Shown piece by piece: positions 37,601-52,600 of a stretch of 64,000 nt of DNA. Below the pieces are notes generated by a model. The model made no database searches. It saw nothing but the letters and a program-made list of their open reading frames with translations, and was not told the origin of the DNA. The position numbers and the translations under genes were made by a program. Location of the stretch: contig CM051027.1 in NCBI GenBank assembly GCA_027627225.1, positions 92,111,151-92,175,150 of the forward strand. The letters run 5' to 3'. The stretch comes from Congeria kusceri (Eukaryota; Mollusca; Bivalvia; Myida; Dreissenidae). Positions within the stretch are counted from its first letter, which is position 1; every line of letters begins with the position of its first letter.

Positions 37601-40600
37601 GGGGTCACATTGTTTAAATAGACTTGACTAGCAAAATTACTTCAAAAATCTTCTCTGAAACTGCAAGGCCCAGTGGTTTCATATTTGGTATGTGGCATCC
37701 TGTAGTGGTCCTCTACAAAGAATGTTAAATGATGCCCCTGGGGTCAAAACTGGCCACGCCCCGGGGGTCACAATGTTTATATAGAATTTAATAGCAGAAC
37801 GACTTTTTAAATTTTCTCCTCTGAAACCGCAATGCCCAGAGGTTTCATATTTGGTATGTAACATTGCATAGTGGTCCTCTACGAATATTGTTCAAATGAT
37901 GCCCCTGGGGTCAAAACTGGCCACGCCCTGGAGGTCACATGGTTTATATAGACTTAAATAGCAAAATGACTTTAAAAATCTCCTCTGAAACTGGAAGGCC
38001 CAAAGAGTTTGTGTTTGGTATGTAACATTGTATAGGGATCCTCTACATAGAATGTTCAAATTATGCCCCTTGGGTAAAAAGAGGCCACACCCCGGGGGTC
38101 ACATGGTTTGTATATACTTAAATTACAAAATGACTTTAAAAGGTTTCTTCTCTGAAACCTTAAGGCCCAGAGGTTTCATATTTGGTATGTAACATTGCAT
38201 AGTGGTCCTCTACGAATATTGTTCAAATGATGCCCCTGGGGTCAAAACTGGCCACGCCCTGGGGGTCACATGGTTTATATAGACTTAAATAGCAAAATGA
38301 CTTTAAAAATCTCCGCTGAAACTGGAAGGCCCAAAGAGTTTGTGTTTGGTATGTAACATTGTATAGGGGTCCTCTACATAGAATGTTCAAATTATGCCCC
38401 TTGGGTAAAAAGAGGCCACACCCCGGGGGTCACATGGTTTGTATAGACTTAAATGACAAAATGACTTTAAAAGGTTTCTTCTCTGAAACCTTAAGGCCCA
38501 GAGGTCTTGTTATTGGTATGTAACATCTTATATTGGTCTTCTGCAAAGATTGTTCAAGTTATGCCACTCGGGTCAAACCTAGCTACGCCCCGTGGGTTAC
38601 ATAGTTTGTATAGACTTGTATGGCAAGTGGACTTAACACATCTCTGAAACTGCAAGGCCCAGAGGTTTCATATTTTATATGTAACATTGTATAGTGGTCC
38701 TCTACAAATATTGTTCAAATGATGCCTCTGGAGTAAAAAGAAGCCACACCCTGGGGTCGCATGGTTTTGATAGACATTTGGAAAGTGGGCTTTGAAAATC
38801 TCCTCTGAAACTGCAAGGCCCAGAGTTTTCATATTTGGCTTGAAAATAGTGTCCTCTACAAATATTGTTCAAATTATGCCCCTGGTGTAGAAAGTGGACA
38901 TGTCCTGTGGGTCACACGGTTTTTATTTAGACTATAAAAATCTCCTGAAACTGCAAGGCGCATATCTTTATACTCAGGTAAGTGGTTTAGTTTGGCCCTC
39001 TTGTTATAAGCCATTATGATGCCTTTAACTCAGGTGAGCTACTTAGGGCCATTGTGGCCCTCTTGTTTCACCAGTGTTTGTAGAAAATGATATTGTCACA
39101 AGTAGCTCAGCCACAAGTGTTAATATCTATTTTCTATGGTCAAGAGTGAAATAAATTTTGTTTGAGCTTAGAACTACTGACAGTTAACATTTAAAAATAG
39201 ACAACTAAACCCAGCAATAAAATAATACAAACTGTCAATTTGTGTTTATGTTTAAATAGAAACCAAGCTGTGTATGAGCTCATTTGATTTATCTGCATTC
39301 TGTCGAATTGTATAATTTTGTATAAATTAACCCATTTTAAAACAACTGTTACTGTTATTTTTTGCAGGGTGCTAAATGAAAAGAATGAAGAAATAGAATT
39401 GTTTTCATCAATTGAATGCAAGGTATGTGGATTTGTGATGGCTGTATTTAGCATTTCGACCTGAATGATAGCATAAAGACTCTTTAAATTATCCGTCTGC
39501 TTGTTTGCAGTATCTTTCAATAGTTATACCTGCACACTGGAGTTATCGTGGCCTTAATTGATGCAGTCTTCACAATGAATTGTTCGAGGCAGTTGCCCGT
39601 TTAGACAGACAGCAAAGTATTTCAACTTGCCCGAATTTATTTGAAGTTGCCCGAAAAAGAAAGGTCTTGTTTGTAAGATTTTCATTAGCAAATGATTTCT
39701 TGTATTGACCAGTGAAAAGACATGTATGCACAGCAATTTTTTTCACAGCTTTGGGAACAGGTCTGGTACCCATAAAATTGGGAATTTCATTACATGAAAA
39801 CTTGCAATTGGGACAAATTTAAGAAAGAAATTTAATTAATAAACAATTTAAACTGGTGGTTTATTTGTTGATTTTTGTATTTGTATGGTGTTTATCTATA
39901 CACATACAAGTAATTTCATGATTTACAACTTAGAATCACACTTCCTATGTATTAAGCATTTTGTTACTTCTGATTTGGGATTTTGTTTCTTCCAATTGGG
40001 AAAAATAAACCTTATTTGCCATCGGCATTGGGTCCGTTTACTGGACGCTGATATATAAAGAAACAAATCACTGATGCAGTGTCATCATGAGACATCAGAC
40101 TTCGTTTTCACTGACATCATGACTGAACTTCGTTTTCACTGACATCTTGACTGAAAGAGTTTTCACTGACATCTTGACTGAAAGAGTTTTCACTGACATC
40201 TTGACTGAAAGAGTTTTCACTGACATTTTGACTGAAAATGTTTTCACTGACATCTTGACTGGTTCACTGACATCTTGACTGAAAGAGTTTTCACTGACAT
40301 CTTGACTGAACGAATTTTTACTTACATCTTGACTGAACGAGTTTTTACTGACATCTCGACTGAACGAGTTTTCACTGACATCTCGACTGAACGAGTTTTC
40401 ACTGACATCTTGACTAAAAGTTTTCAGCAGGTCTTTCTCACACGACAGGCCTGATGTTCCTTCACTTTCACTTGCCCAGTCGGGCATACTGGTTGGAATT
40501 TATTTGAACTTGGCGGAGATTATTTTTACTCTGCTTTGGGCAAGTGCGTTATTCCGAAGACTAATGATTGTGATTTATGTACTCCTCTACATCATTGTGA

Positions 40601-43600
40601 TTTATGTACTCCTCTACATCATTGTGATTTATGTACTCCTCTACATCATTGTGATTTATGTACTCCTCTACATCATTGTGATTTATGTACACCTCTACAT
40701 CATATGCTTCCTAGTAAGACTTTCACAGGTGATGTTCACTGTGGTGAATTTACTTAATGTAAAACAACATTATTGAATATAATAATATGTTTTGTAGGGT
40801 ATTGTTGGTAATGACCAGCGACACTATGTTCTTGATCTCCTGAGGACTACTCCCCCAGATGTTAACTTCTCCACAGGTATGCCATTTGACTTCGGTATGC
40901 TCCAGCACCTTTTTCTTGACTTGTGCAGCAATGAAGGCTTGTTTAAAGGCCTAGTTTTAAGGAATGTCTGGCCTCTCCATGGGGTATTCCACTCTGTGTA
41001 TTGATCCACCATGCAATTTCTTATCATAATCTGCTATCTTTTCTCTCAGCCAAATGAGCAATGGCTAAGTGCGCTGTTTCCTCTGCAGCAGTGTACCGGT
41101 ATTGATATCAGCTGATAAGGCTAAGTAACACACACAGCACTTTTTACAAGTATATGCAGTTCTACCAATTCAATTCAACCAGTGATTTTTAGCTCTACTT
41201 TTCGAAGACTAGGTGAGCTTTCCTACTACCCCCGGCGTCGGCGTCCGCATCTGAATTTGGCTAAAGTTTTTATTCAAAAGTCTTGTAACTTCAAAACTAC
41301 ATAAGTTATTCACTTGCAATATATCTTTGTCATCAAATCCAGTGTCAGAGGCAACATTCCCCATAACTCGGTTTTGTATTTTGACAGAGTTATGCCCCTT
41401 TTTCACATAGATTTTCTTGTTAAAGTTTATATTTAAAAGTTTTGTAACTTCAAAACTACATAAGTTATTCACTTGAAACTTGGAACTAATCTTTTTGTCA
41501 TCAACTCCAGTATCAAGGGCAACATTTTCTATAACTCTCTTTTGTATTTTGACAGAGTTATGCCCCTTTTTCTCATTGATTTTCTGGTTAAAGTTTATAT
41601 TAAAAAGTTTTGTAACTTCAATACTACAAAAGCTATTCACTTGAAACTTGGAACTAACCTTTGTCATCAACTCCAGTATCAAGGGCAACATTCCCTATAA
41701 CTCTGTTTTGTATTTTGACAGAGTTATGCCCCTTTTTTACATAGGGTTTCTGATTAAAGTTTATATTCGAAAGATTTATAAATTCAATACTACAAAAGCT
41801 ATTCACTTGAAACTTGGAAATTACCTTTGTCATCAACTGCATTATCAGGGTGAACATTCCTCATAACTCTATTTTGTATTTTTGTGATCGTCTGTTGTCC
41901 GTCGTGCCCCATGGGTCAAAACTGACCACACCTCAGGGGTCACATGGTTTATATAAACTTATATAGCAAAATGGCTTTAAAATTCTAAGCCTGTGAAACC
42001 GCAAGGCCTAGAGGTTTCATATTTGGTATGTATATGTGGTCCTCTACAAATATTGTTCAAATTATGTCCCTGGGGTCAAAACTGGTCACGCCCTGGGGGT
42101 CACATGGTTTATATAGACTTAAATATCAAAATGACTTTAAAAATCCTCTCCTCTGAAACGGCAAGGCCCACAGCTTTGCTATATGTATAACGTAACATTG
42201 CATAGTGGTCCTCTCCAAAGATTGTTCAAATTATGCCCCTGGGGTCAAATCTGGCCACACCCCAAGGGGTCACATGGTTTATATAGACTTAAATAGCAGA
42301 ATGACCTTAAAAAGCTTTACCTGAAACCGCAAGGCCCAGAGGTTTGTTCAGATTGTTCAAATTATGCCCCTGGGGTAAAAATAAGCCACACCTTGGAGAT
42401 GCAAATTCTTATTGGGTTACAAGGTCTCAGGTGAGCGCCCTCAGGGCCCTCTTATTACAGAGTTATGCCCCTTTTCACTTAGATTTTCTGTTTAGAAAGT
42501 TAATATTTAAGAGTTTTGAAACTGCAGAACTGCATAAGTTGTTCACTTGAAACTTGGGACTAACCTTTGTCATCAACTCTGGTATCAGGGGCAACATTAC
42601 CCATAACTCTGTTTTGTATTTTGACAGAGATATGCCCTGTTTTCACATAGATTTTCTGGTTAATGTTCATATTCAAAAGTTTTGCAACTTCAAAACTACA
42701 TAAGATATTCACTTGAAACATGGAACTAACCTTTGTCATCAACTCTAGTATCAGGGGCAACATTACCCATAACTCTGTTTTGTATTTTGACAGAGTTAGC
42801 CCACTTTTTACATAGACTTTGTGGTTAAAGTTTTTGTTCCAAAAATTCATAAACTATACAAGGCTTCACTTAACAGTTTTGTATTTTAACAAATTTATGC
42901 CCCTTCCACTATCCAAAATATGTACCAACTGAAATACTTTGAATAGTCGAGCGCGCTGTCCTCTGACAGCTCTTGTTTTAGCTATATTTACTGCCGAATA
43001 AAGGCAATTTCTCCTTGCCAATAAACTTCCATTTTTCCCCTAAAATGACCCAATTTTTCTCGCAATAAAAAATTTCCCATCAAGCTGGGTTGGTATTTGA
43101 ATAAAAAATTGACAATATTTATTGCTTTGTTACACACAATATAAGGTTGCAAATAGACCAAAACTCAGTGTTCGAGACATCGATAAAACAGTAATAGTAC
43201 TACTGTGAATAACTCGCACCCAAGTTTACAAGCCAAAAACATAGCTTAAACAATGACTGTTCATTTATAAAAAAACTTATTTTCCCCATTTTGGGTTTTG
43301 TGGTTCTAAAATTCCCCTAGTTCAAAGGCACTGGTAGTTGTAAATATTCCACACAAAAAACAACAACTGATTCAACAGTAGTCTTCTGTTTGTTCACCCT
43401 AGTTTCATATACTTTGTTCAGTGGCTGCAGAGGAGCTTAGCAATGACATGAGGAACCACGGTTACCCGAAATCCCACCGACACAAGCTGTGTTGTCTGCG
43501 GCAGGAACTGGTGGAGGCATTTGTCGAGTAAGTGCTTTGTTTGCCTGACTGCAGTGACTGGGAAACCCGTGCAAAATTTGATATTTGCTCATACAATTGA

Positions 43601-46600
43601 GAAAAATCGCATAGAAATGTTAACCGATGCGATTTTGCATTGCACCGACATTTTTGAGTACGAATCAAAAACGCTGCCATACAATACCCAATGCTCGGTC
43701 TGGTAAGTCTTGTCTTTATTCGGTGAGATTTGATCCATAACATTAATTCGGCAGTCCTATAACTAAGTATCAGCAGACGCTCATTACACTTTGAATGGGA
43801 ATCACAAGTGTCTGCCTGGTGTATTTTTCACGATGGAAACCAGTTAGACATCTTCAAAATGTAATTGCTGTAAATCCCATAAAAATCATAGGAAATCCCA
43901 TAAATTTGTGAAAAAGCCCTAAGATTTATGTGGAGATGAGAAATTATCTCATATGGAAAAATCCTTCCCAGTCACTGTGACCGTGGTGAATTTGATATTC
44001 TAACATGATATTCGCTGTTTTTTCTATCGTCGAAGAACAAAATTATTGTTGTTAAACTACCTTATAAAAAGTAGTCCTGGTTCTTAGCCCTGTATAGGAA
44101 AATGTAGTTCCCATTACAATTGCAAAAATATTTGTCAGATCATGTTAGAATCGAAATAATTTTCACATTATCCTTGTTTATTGGCAATAAACAACTCTTT
44201 GTCGTTCTGATGCGTGGCTATTAAACCAGTAGGACTAACGCCCTTGTGATTAATTCCTACACATCAAAACTACTAATTAAACAATAAATATATAATTATT
44301 TCTTAAATATTGCAATTTTGGTAATACCAGGTATGGACTAATAACAAATGTAGTGCCTTTAATATTTGAATCAGGCCTTCTATTAAAATATATGCATTTC
44401 AATTGATGTTTTTTTGCTTTCTGAGTTTTTTGTGTAAATTCTCAGTTATTTTGAGCATTGATTTTAGAGAAATAACTGGAAATAAGTATAGAATCTTCAA
44501 TATTATATTTTTAAAAGAATGAATAGCACAGTGAATTAGTTATTTGAGAAATAAGACGGTAATAATTTAATAATTTGTACGATTTTAATGCCGTCTTCTT
44601 TTGTTACAGGAATCGCTACGTAGTGTTTGTCCGAACAGCTGCCTATCACTTCCAGCTGCTGCAGATGAACAAAAAGTCAGCGCAGGAGAAAGTCAAGATA
44701 GATTCCAAACTAAAGGTACGACCCATGATTAGAGGGGCAGCCTGGGCCCATATTCATAAAGCTCCTTAGTAAAATCTTTAGTAAAAGTCTTAAAATCACA
44801 AAATTATGAAAGTCTGTGGCTGGTTCCTTAAGGTTTATTTTGTCTTTTAAGTTTTGTTGATGGTACTGAATCTACAGATGGGTCTTATTTTACCATATTT
44901 CGAATTTCACACTGAAAAATTGATTTAAATTATTGTAACTTAAATGGGACTTATGTTAAGATTTTATGTTGGAGCATTGTGGATATGTCCCCTGCTTTTC
45001 AGATGTTTGTTCATTTAAATTCCATTCAAAGTTGCCAGGTTAAGATCTAAACATTTTTTCGGGGTCTAACTTTCAGTCAGTTCAATACAGCCAATAAAGC
45101 ATGTTCATTAATCTCCAGTATACATATTGGCCCAATTTAAATTTATAGACATCAGTTTTATACAACTTTATTATATAAAGAAAATTCTGCTCTTCGTTCG
45201 AAAAAAATTCCTTTCAACATTAATACTCTGGCATTTAAGTGACAATAACTTAGTTCTCCACGTTTCAATTTCAGGACATGTCGGAGGTAAAGAAAGTTGT
45301 GCCAGGTGAGGACAAGGATGGTAAAGACTCGCTGGAAACAGACGAAGCCAAAAAAATTTTAGAGGCTCTCACTGGCAACGAAAACCAAACCAGTAAGTCC
45401 TGTAACTGTTGCCAGGGGTAACACTGTTGAGGTGATAGCCTTTATGTCATATTGTTGAGAATAGTGACGGCTTTGTTCGTACTGGTGATGGTTGTGATGG
45501 GAATTGTGGTGGCAGTTGTTATTATGTCTATGAAGGTGATGGTGTTGGAGAGGGGAAGGATGAGGTTGTTGATGATTTTAATGATGATAAGAACATTGTT
45601 GAGGCTCTGGCTGGCATTGAAAACCAGATGATGATGATGATGATGATGATTATGCTCTCACTGGCAATGAAACCAGATGATGATGATGAAGATGAAGATG
45701 ATAGTGATGATGATGATGACGGTGACGATAGTGATGATGATAGTTATGTGTTATGCTGCTGCTGGTTATGATGATGATTATAATTATAATGAAGATACAT
45801 ATACATATTTATAATGAAGGTGACATAGGTACAACTATCATAAACTGTTCATCAAAAAATATTTACCTACACAGACTATGTACATTGTAGACCCATACAA
45901 ATGTTTGATATTTACAAGCTGTGGTTCATGTGATTGTTTCGTCTACTGCAGTTGAAGAGAGCAGTAGAGACATAGTGAAGAAGGCAGCTGTTGCCGTTGG
46001 ATCTCTCAGTGATACAGAGTTCAACATCACATTCAACCCCGATGTATTCCAGTCTCATGTCAAACATGCAGACCCTGAAGTAAGTAACTGTTTGAACTTA
46101 GTGAATGTGGATAGATTCACTTTTTTTTTTACAGTAATTGAGGCTTTACAGTACAATGTTGAATAACGGTAGTCAGCTTTTTTTTATGAAATTCGACAAA
46201 AATACTGTATATATTATTATTTATAATAATATTTCAGTTATGAAACTTGTGTGCACTTATATTAAAATAAAAAACAATGAAATAATAAAAGTAATGCTTT
46301 AAAACTTCCCAATTCAAATGACTAATGAAATAAGTTGAAAGTTCTCATAATTTGCTTAAACATATATGTTTATTATGCTCCTCTTTGAAAAAGTGGGGGT
46401 ATTTTGCTTTGCACCTGTCCGTCGGTCGGTCGGATGGTCGGTCGGTCTGTCCGTAGACCATTTCGTTTCCGCATGATATCTAGAGAATGCTTTGACCTAC
46501 GATCATTTAAGTTGGTATGCTGGTTACTTGGGAGGAAAGGAAGACGCCTATCAAATTTTGAGGTCAACAGGTCAAAGGTTCAGGTGACAGAGGCTTGTAA

Positions 46601-49600
46601 CATGAAAACTGTTTCCTCTGTATACCATTTCATTTCCACATGATATGTAGAATATGCTTTGACCTAAGATCATCCAAGTTGGTATACTGGTTACTCGGGA
46701 AGAAAGGAAGACGCCTATCAGTTTTGAGGTCAACAGGTCAAAGGTCAAGGTCACAGGGGCTTGTAACATGAAAACTGTTTTCTCTGTAGACCATTTTGTT
46801 TCCGCAGGATATCTAGAGAACGCTTTGACCTTCGATCATCTAAGTTAGTATGCTGGTTACTCGGGAGGAAAGGAAGAAGCCCATCTATTTTGAGGTCAAC
46901 CAGTCAGTGGTCAAGGTCACAGGGGCTTGTAACATGAAAACCGTTTCCACACAATATCTAGAGAATGCTTTAACCTAGGGTCATATAAATTAGTATGCTG
47001 GTTAGTCTTGAGTGAAGGAAGACCACTATCGATTTTGAAATCAAGAGATCAAAGGTCAAGGTCACAGGGGCTTGTAAAAAAACAAAACATTTTCACTTAA
47101 TAACAGATGAACCATTGGTACATGGTCCTCAAACTATATAGGTACAATGGTCAGTTTGAGAAGATGACTTATTACATAGTGATAATTACTTGAATACTTG
47201 GGTCGAGTCGTCAAATTTGATAGGAAGAATGCTCTTGCAGAGAAGACTGCTCTTGCAGAGAAGACAACTCCTACCAAGGTAATGGTTAACATGTCTCAGA
47301 TTTTTCAGAAACAGTACACTTCTGTGATGAACAAAGGCTGCAAGTCGGGGGGGGGGGTGGATACATGTTTTACAAACATCTCTTGTTATGGTTGATTTGT
47401 GCTATTATGTTGCAGTCTTCAATGCTGAGGAGGGAAGAACAGGTTGTTAAAGACGCAGCAGAGTTTCTTGTGCTTCACCAGATTCCTACACTGGTAAGCC
47501 ACACACTAGAACTGTTACATTAATTTCTTCAAATTATGTGCCAACAGTTGCATACATGTAGTTGTCTTGTCAAGAATTTGATTTTACCATCATAGTATGG
47601 ACAGACATTTAGTTTCCAGTTCCAAATTTAATTCATCATCACATCTTTGTTCGTGTCAGGTCAACGACTGTCTGGACCACTCGTCCTCACCGATAGATGG
47701 CGCTACGCTCACAGAGACAATGCACACGAGAGGTATCAACATGAGGTACCTTGGAAAGGTGGCAGAGACATTCTCCAAATACAAGTCTGTGTCCTACGTC
47801 TATGTAAGTATAGTTGATATATAACATTATAGTTACTTTGATCATATTCTCCTTTTGTCATTATGGTCTTTTTCACGGATGGTAATTTTAATATGTGTAT
47901 GTATATGTTGAATTATTGTTGATAGATAAACGACAAAGCACAGTTATGAACAGATAAAAGCTTTTCTTGAGGAATTTGTCAGTTAAAACAACAAAAAAAA
48001 TAAGAAAGTAAAAAGGAGTAGTTGGGTGAACTTCTGTTTGCAGACAATGTCCAACAAAATTATAAACAAAGTAGAATCGTAATAAAAAGGAATATAACAT
48101 AAAATATTAAGAGCTTCTGTGCACTGTTTGCAGACAATCTGCATAGCTGAGCTGATAACGCGGGCGGCCAAGCACCTGTACAAGACGCACATGCAGGGGG
48201 TGGAGAGCCGCAACGTTTCCATGGCAATCAGTCACTTCCTGAACTGCTTCCTGGGCTCATTTCCCAGCCCCAACCCTGGAGTGTCTCTGGACGAGGTAGG
48301 TGGTATATGGAAATAAGTATGGAGACACAGTGACAGGTTACAGCTTTGAAACTATATTCCAAACCTGCATACTATTTATTTGGTCCACTGGTGCACAAAG
48401 AAGTTCAGTCCTGCTGAGGAGAGGATACAAGTCTAGTCAATCTTCGTTCTCAGGCCAGTACCGTATTCCATCTTCGTTCTCAGGCCAGTACCGTATTCCA
48501 TCTTCGTTCTCAGACCAGTACCGTACTCCATGCTTCGTTCTCAGACCAGTACCGTATTCCATGCTTCGTTCTCAGACCAGTACCGTATTCCATGCTTCGT
48601 TCTCAGACCAGTACCGTATTCCATGCTTCGTTCTCAGACCAGTACCGTATTCCATGCTTCGTTCTCAGACCAGTACCGTATTCCATGCTTCGTTCTCAGA
48701 CCAGTACCGTATTCCATGCTTCGTTCTCAGACCAGTACCGTATTCCATGCTTCGTTCTCAGACCAGTACCATATTCCATGCTTCGTTCTCAGACCAGTAC
48801 CGTATTCCATCTTCGTTCTCAGACCAGTACCGTATTCCATCTTCGTTCTCAGACCAGTACCGTATTCCATGCTTCGTTCTCAGACCAGTACCGTATTCCA
48901 TGCTTCGTTCTCAGACCAGTACCGTATTCCATGCTTCGTTCTCAGACCAGTACCGTATTCCATCTTCGTTCTCAGACCAGTACCGTATTCCATGATGAGA
49001 CCTGAACTCTCTCACTGAACAGAGATGTTGTCAATAGTTCTCTGAAACCTACAGTTAGTACGATACAGACTTTTTTCCAGCAGGATATATGAACAATAGC
49101 GTACTCTATGATGAATATGAAGATGCAATAGTTTGTTAAAATGTTGTTCTCATGCGATAGGTTTTAACTGACTTTGTTAGGTGCAGATGGCTTCTGTGGA
49201 TACTTTGTGACAGACATCTGTGTGGCATAATATGATCATAATCTGTAATATTTCTATTGTAAAGCTACATGGGAAGTCCTCCAAAAAGAAGAAGAGGAGA
49301 AACAAGCAAGGGATCGCAGTCAGCATCGGTAGGTATTTCTGTTGAGTTGATGTCAGTTTATCCTTATCCTTAAATTTGGAAATTTCCTCAACTGTATAAT
49401 TCCATAAAGGAAAAGTTTAGCACTAAGAAACACTTTAAAATAGCATCATTATGAACATGTTATTTGACGAATATCAACAACATATGCATCTGTTTATTAA
49501 GTACATTCAAATTTTGCACTTAAGTGAAAATATTTAAGAAATTACTTTATATGATTTGTGAATACCAGCCCAGTAAACCTCGTTTTGTTGTTCAGATAAC

Positions 49601-52600
49601 ATTGACTGGGTGAGCGAGACGCCCAAGTCCTTGTGGAAGAAGATAGCTGATGAAGGGGATGACTACTATCACTACACCCTTGAATGGTACAGCCCAGAAT
49701 TATTTAATTATCAGATTACTGATTACAATATGAGGATAATGGTAGTAGTAAAATATAGGTGACAATGCTATTTCATCTTTGTTCTTAACATAACAAGTGA
49801 TGAATGGGATAGGACATCACAGATTACTGCCCTTTGCAGAGTAGAAGTATAAATGTTTGAACTATTGAGTAGTTCATTGATTTTTGATATGAAGGAATAT
49901 TCATAGTTACTTGATGTATACGTTTAGAATACAGCATAAATATTGATAATTAAGTTACCAATAAACTGTTAGAATTATTGAGACATTACATTACGCATTT
50001 TCAATAGACAAATACAATGTGTATATAGATCAGTGGGGCAAATAGATCCCAAGGCCCAAGGCCTCTTTGTACATGTTTCCTGCTTCTGGTATACAAATGA
50101 TACAAATCATCAGCATAAAAATAAAAAAATGCATATTTTTTCAGTGATTCCATTGACTCGGCTGTGGAGAAGTATGGAGTCCAGCGTGTGTCCTTGTTGC
50201 GCTCATTTTGCCAGTGCGTCGGCATTCAAATATTGCTAAAAGACTACAATTTGGAATGCCGTAACAGGACGGTATTCAGCGATGATGACATCGTTAACGT
50301 TTTCCCGATTGTCAAGCATATCCAGCCACGGGTATGTGTAAGACATGGTTTATAACTAATTATTAAATTAGTTTAAGAACACCTTTCAATACTTGTTTTG
50401 TTCATGTGCAGTGTGTATGTTAAGCTTAGGCCCCCAAAAATTTTTTCTTTGTTTCGGGCAACCTGACCCTACCTAGCAAAAAAACCCCGACCCAAAAGTT
50501 TTAGCGATTATTGTTTTCCGTGAAATCTGTATTCGTCAGATTTGAGATAATTTTCAAGTTTTTTTTTTTTTTTTTACCGAAAAGTGTCGTTAATTTTATA
50601 AACTAAACAAAAACTCAATCCCGACCCTACCTAACTTTTTTGAGACCGTTGCCCGAAACACACAATTTATTTTTCTTGGCCTTATCAGTTGAACTTTTTA
50701 AACAGTAAGGTTAGCACATGATGTTGTAACAGTGTCAGTATATTCTCTCATAAATTGGCAATTAATTGATGGTACTGTATGGGATTTATAACTACGCCTA
50801 CATATATGAAACTCCGACAAATCACATTGACAGTATATGAATGTTTTTACAAGACGTCTCCATTAATAAACAATTAAGTGTTAGCCGGCTGAATTGTCAA
50901 TCTCGTCATATGGATAGTTAGGTGCCTATCTCATTCATGTGCAGTGTGATTTTTATACATTTGGACATACTTTTCAACCTAATTTTGACTCAAAATTCCT
51001 CCTCCCCCCCCCCCTCATTTAAAAAAAAATAAATATGGTGTCCGTTATACATGGCTGTGTGTTATACAGGACGTTTTATGGTATATTTCTGTGTTGTAGG
51101 CTTCAGATGCATACCATTTCTTCACGAGTGGTCAGTCTAAGATCCAGCAGGGCCTCATTAAGGAAGGGTATGACCTGATTCTTGAGGCACTCAACCTTCT
51201 CAACAACGTGTATGGGGCCATGCACCCCGAGATCGCAGCGTGTCTGCGTCTGCTCGCGCGACTTAACTACATCATGGGCGACTACGGAGAGGCGATGAGC
51301 TACCAACAGCGGGCCGTGCTGATGAGTGAGCGGGTGCTCGGGGTCGACCATCCAAACACCATCACAGAATATGTAAGTCATGGTTCAATCAATAAGAACT
51401 ATGCATTGTACAAGTATACACCAATTTCTGTTATTTACAGGACAGAAGAAACTTTTATATTTTATATTCTAGTTTAACCATACCATTATTATGTCCCCAT
51501 CAAAGATGGCGGGGTAAATTAGTTTGCTAATGTCGTTTGGTCGGCCTGTCTGTCGGTAGACCACTTTCGTTTCCGCTCTTTAAGTCCAACATTGCTAATC
51601 TTGGTCGGTCTGTCTGTCGGTAGACCATCGGCCTGTCTGTCGGTAGACCACTTTCGTTTCCGCTCTTTAAGTCCAACATTGCTAATCTTGGTCGGTCTGT
51701 CTGTCGGTAGACCATCGGTCTGTCTGTCGGTAGACCATCGGTCTGTCTGTCGGTAGACCACTTTCGTTTCCGCTCTTTAAGTCCAACATTGCTAATCCGA
51801 TCTTAACCAAACTTCATGAAAATGTTTGTCAGCATAATATCTCAGTCCAGTTTGATAATCAGCCAAATCGCTCTAGGAATTATGGCGGTATGACCCTTGA
51901 ATTATCTGAAATTAGCCGTTTTAGCAGTTTTCGCTCTCTATGTCCAACAGTTTTCATCCGATCATCACCAGACTTGCTATTTTAAAGATTGCTTTTAACC
52001 TAGGCATAACTGTTTTACAAACAGCCCTTGTATTAAATAACGATTACGATCAACAAGAAGCTCAAAATATAAAATGAAATGTTTGACATTCCCATTGATT
52101 CCAGACTCATCTAACTATGTACTGTTTTGCCAACAACCAAGTATCTAGTGCGTTTTGGCTGATGTACACAGATTAACAAACTGACAATTTTCCAACTTTT
52201 TGTCACAGATTTCAAAAATGAAAGAATAAGAGTATATAAAGGAGTGAAATAACACTACGTACATGGGTTAAGGCGTTACTCTTTTGATCCGGAGGCCTAA
52301 TGTTCGGACCACGGTGGGAGCAACTTTTTTTAAAATCCTTTTTGTGAACTATTATACTTGAGCTATTTAGTTCCGATGCTTAAACCTATCAAGTTAAGAC
52401 ATTTAATCGAATACATAAAAAAAAAGAATACAAAAATCTGTGAACGAGTCCCTTTAATTTCCCATTGTTTTATTAATTCCAGACTCACCTAGCGATGTAC
52501 TGTTTCGCCAACAACCAAGTATCCAGTGCCTTGCGGCTGATGTACCGTGCCCGATTCCTCGCGCTTGTCTGTCACGGGGAGAATCACCCGGAGATCGGCC

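Noticed and set aside
40095..40776. Open frames of 130 and 90 codons with repetitive peptides
   Set aside because: Both come from 27-bp minisatellites whose period is a multiple of three. There is no codon-level conservation or splice context.
41209..41857. Minus-strand frames of 160 and 67 codons with repeated peptides
   Set aside because: They are translations of the type A tandem core. Similar peptides arise at 8575-9212 and 42560-42850 from other repeat copies.
48300..49018. Long overlapping forward open frames of 137-231 codons
   Set aside because: They are translations of the 30/31-bp minisatellite. The same [19 protein letters not shown] pattern appears in all three frames and has no stops because the unit lacks them.
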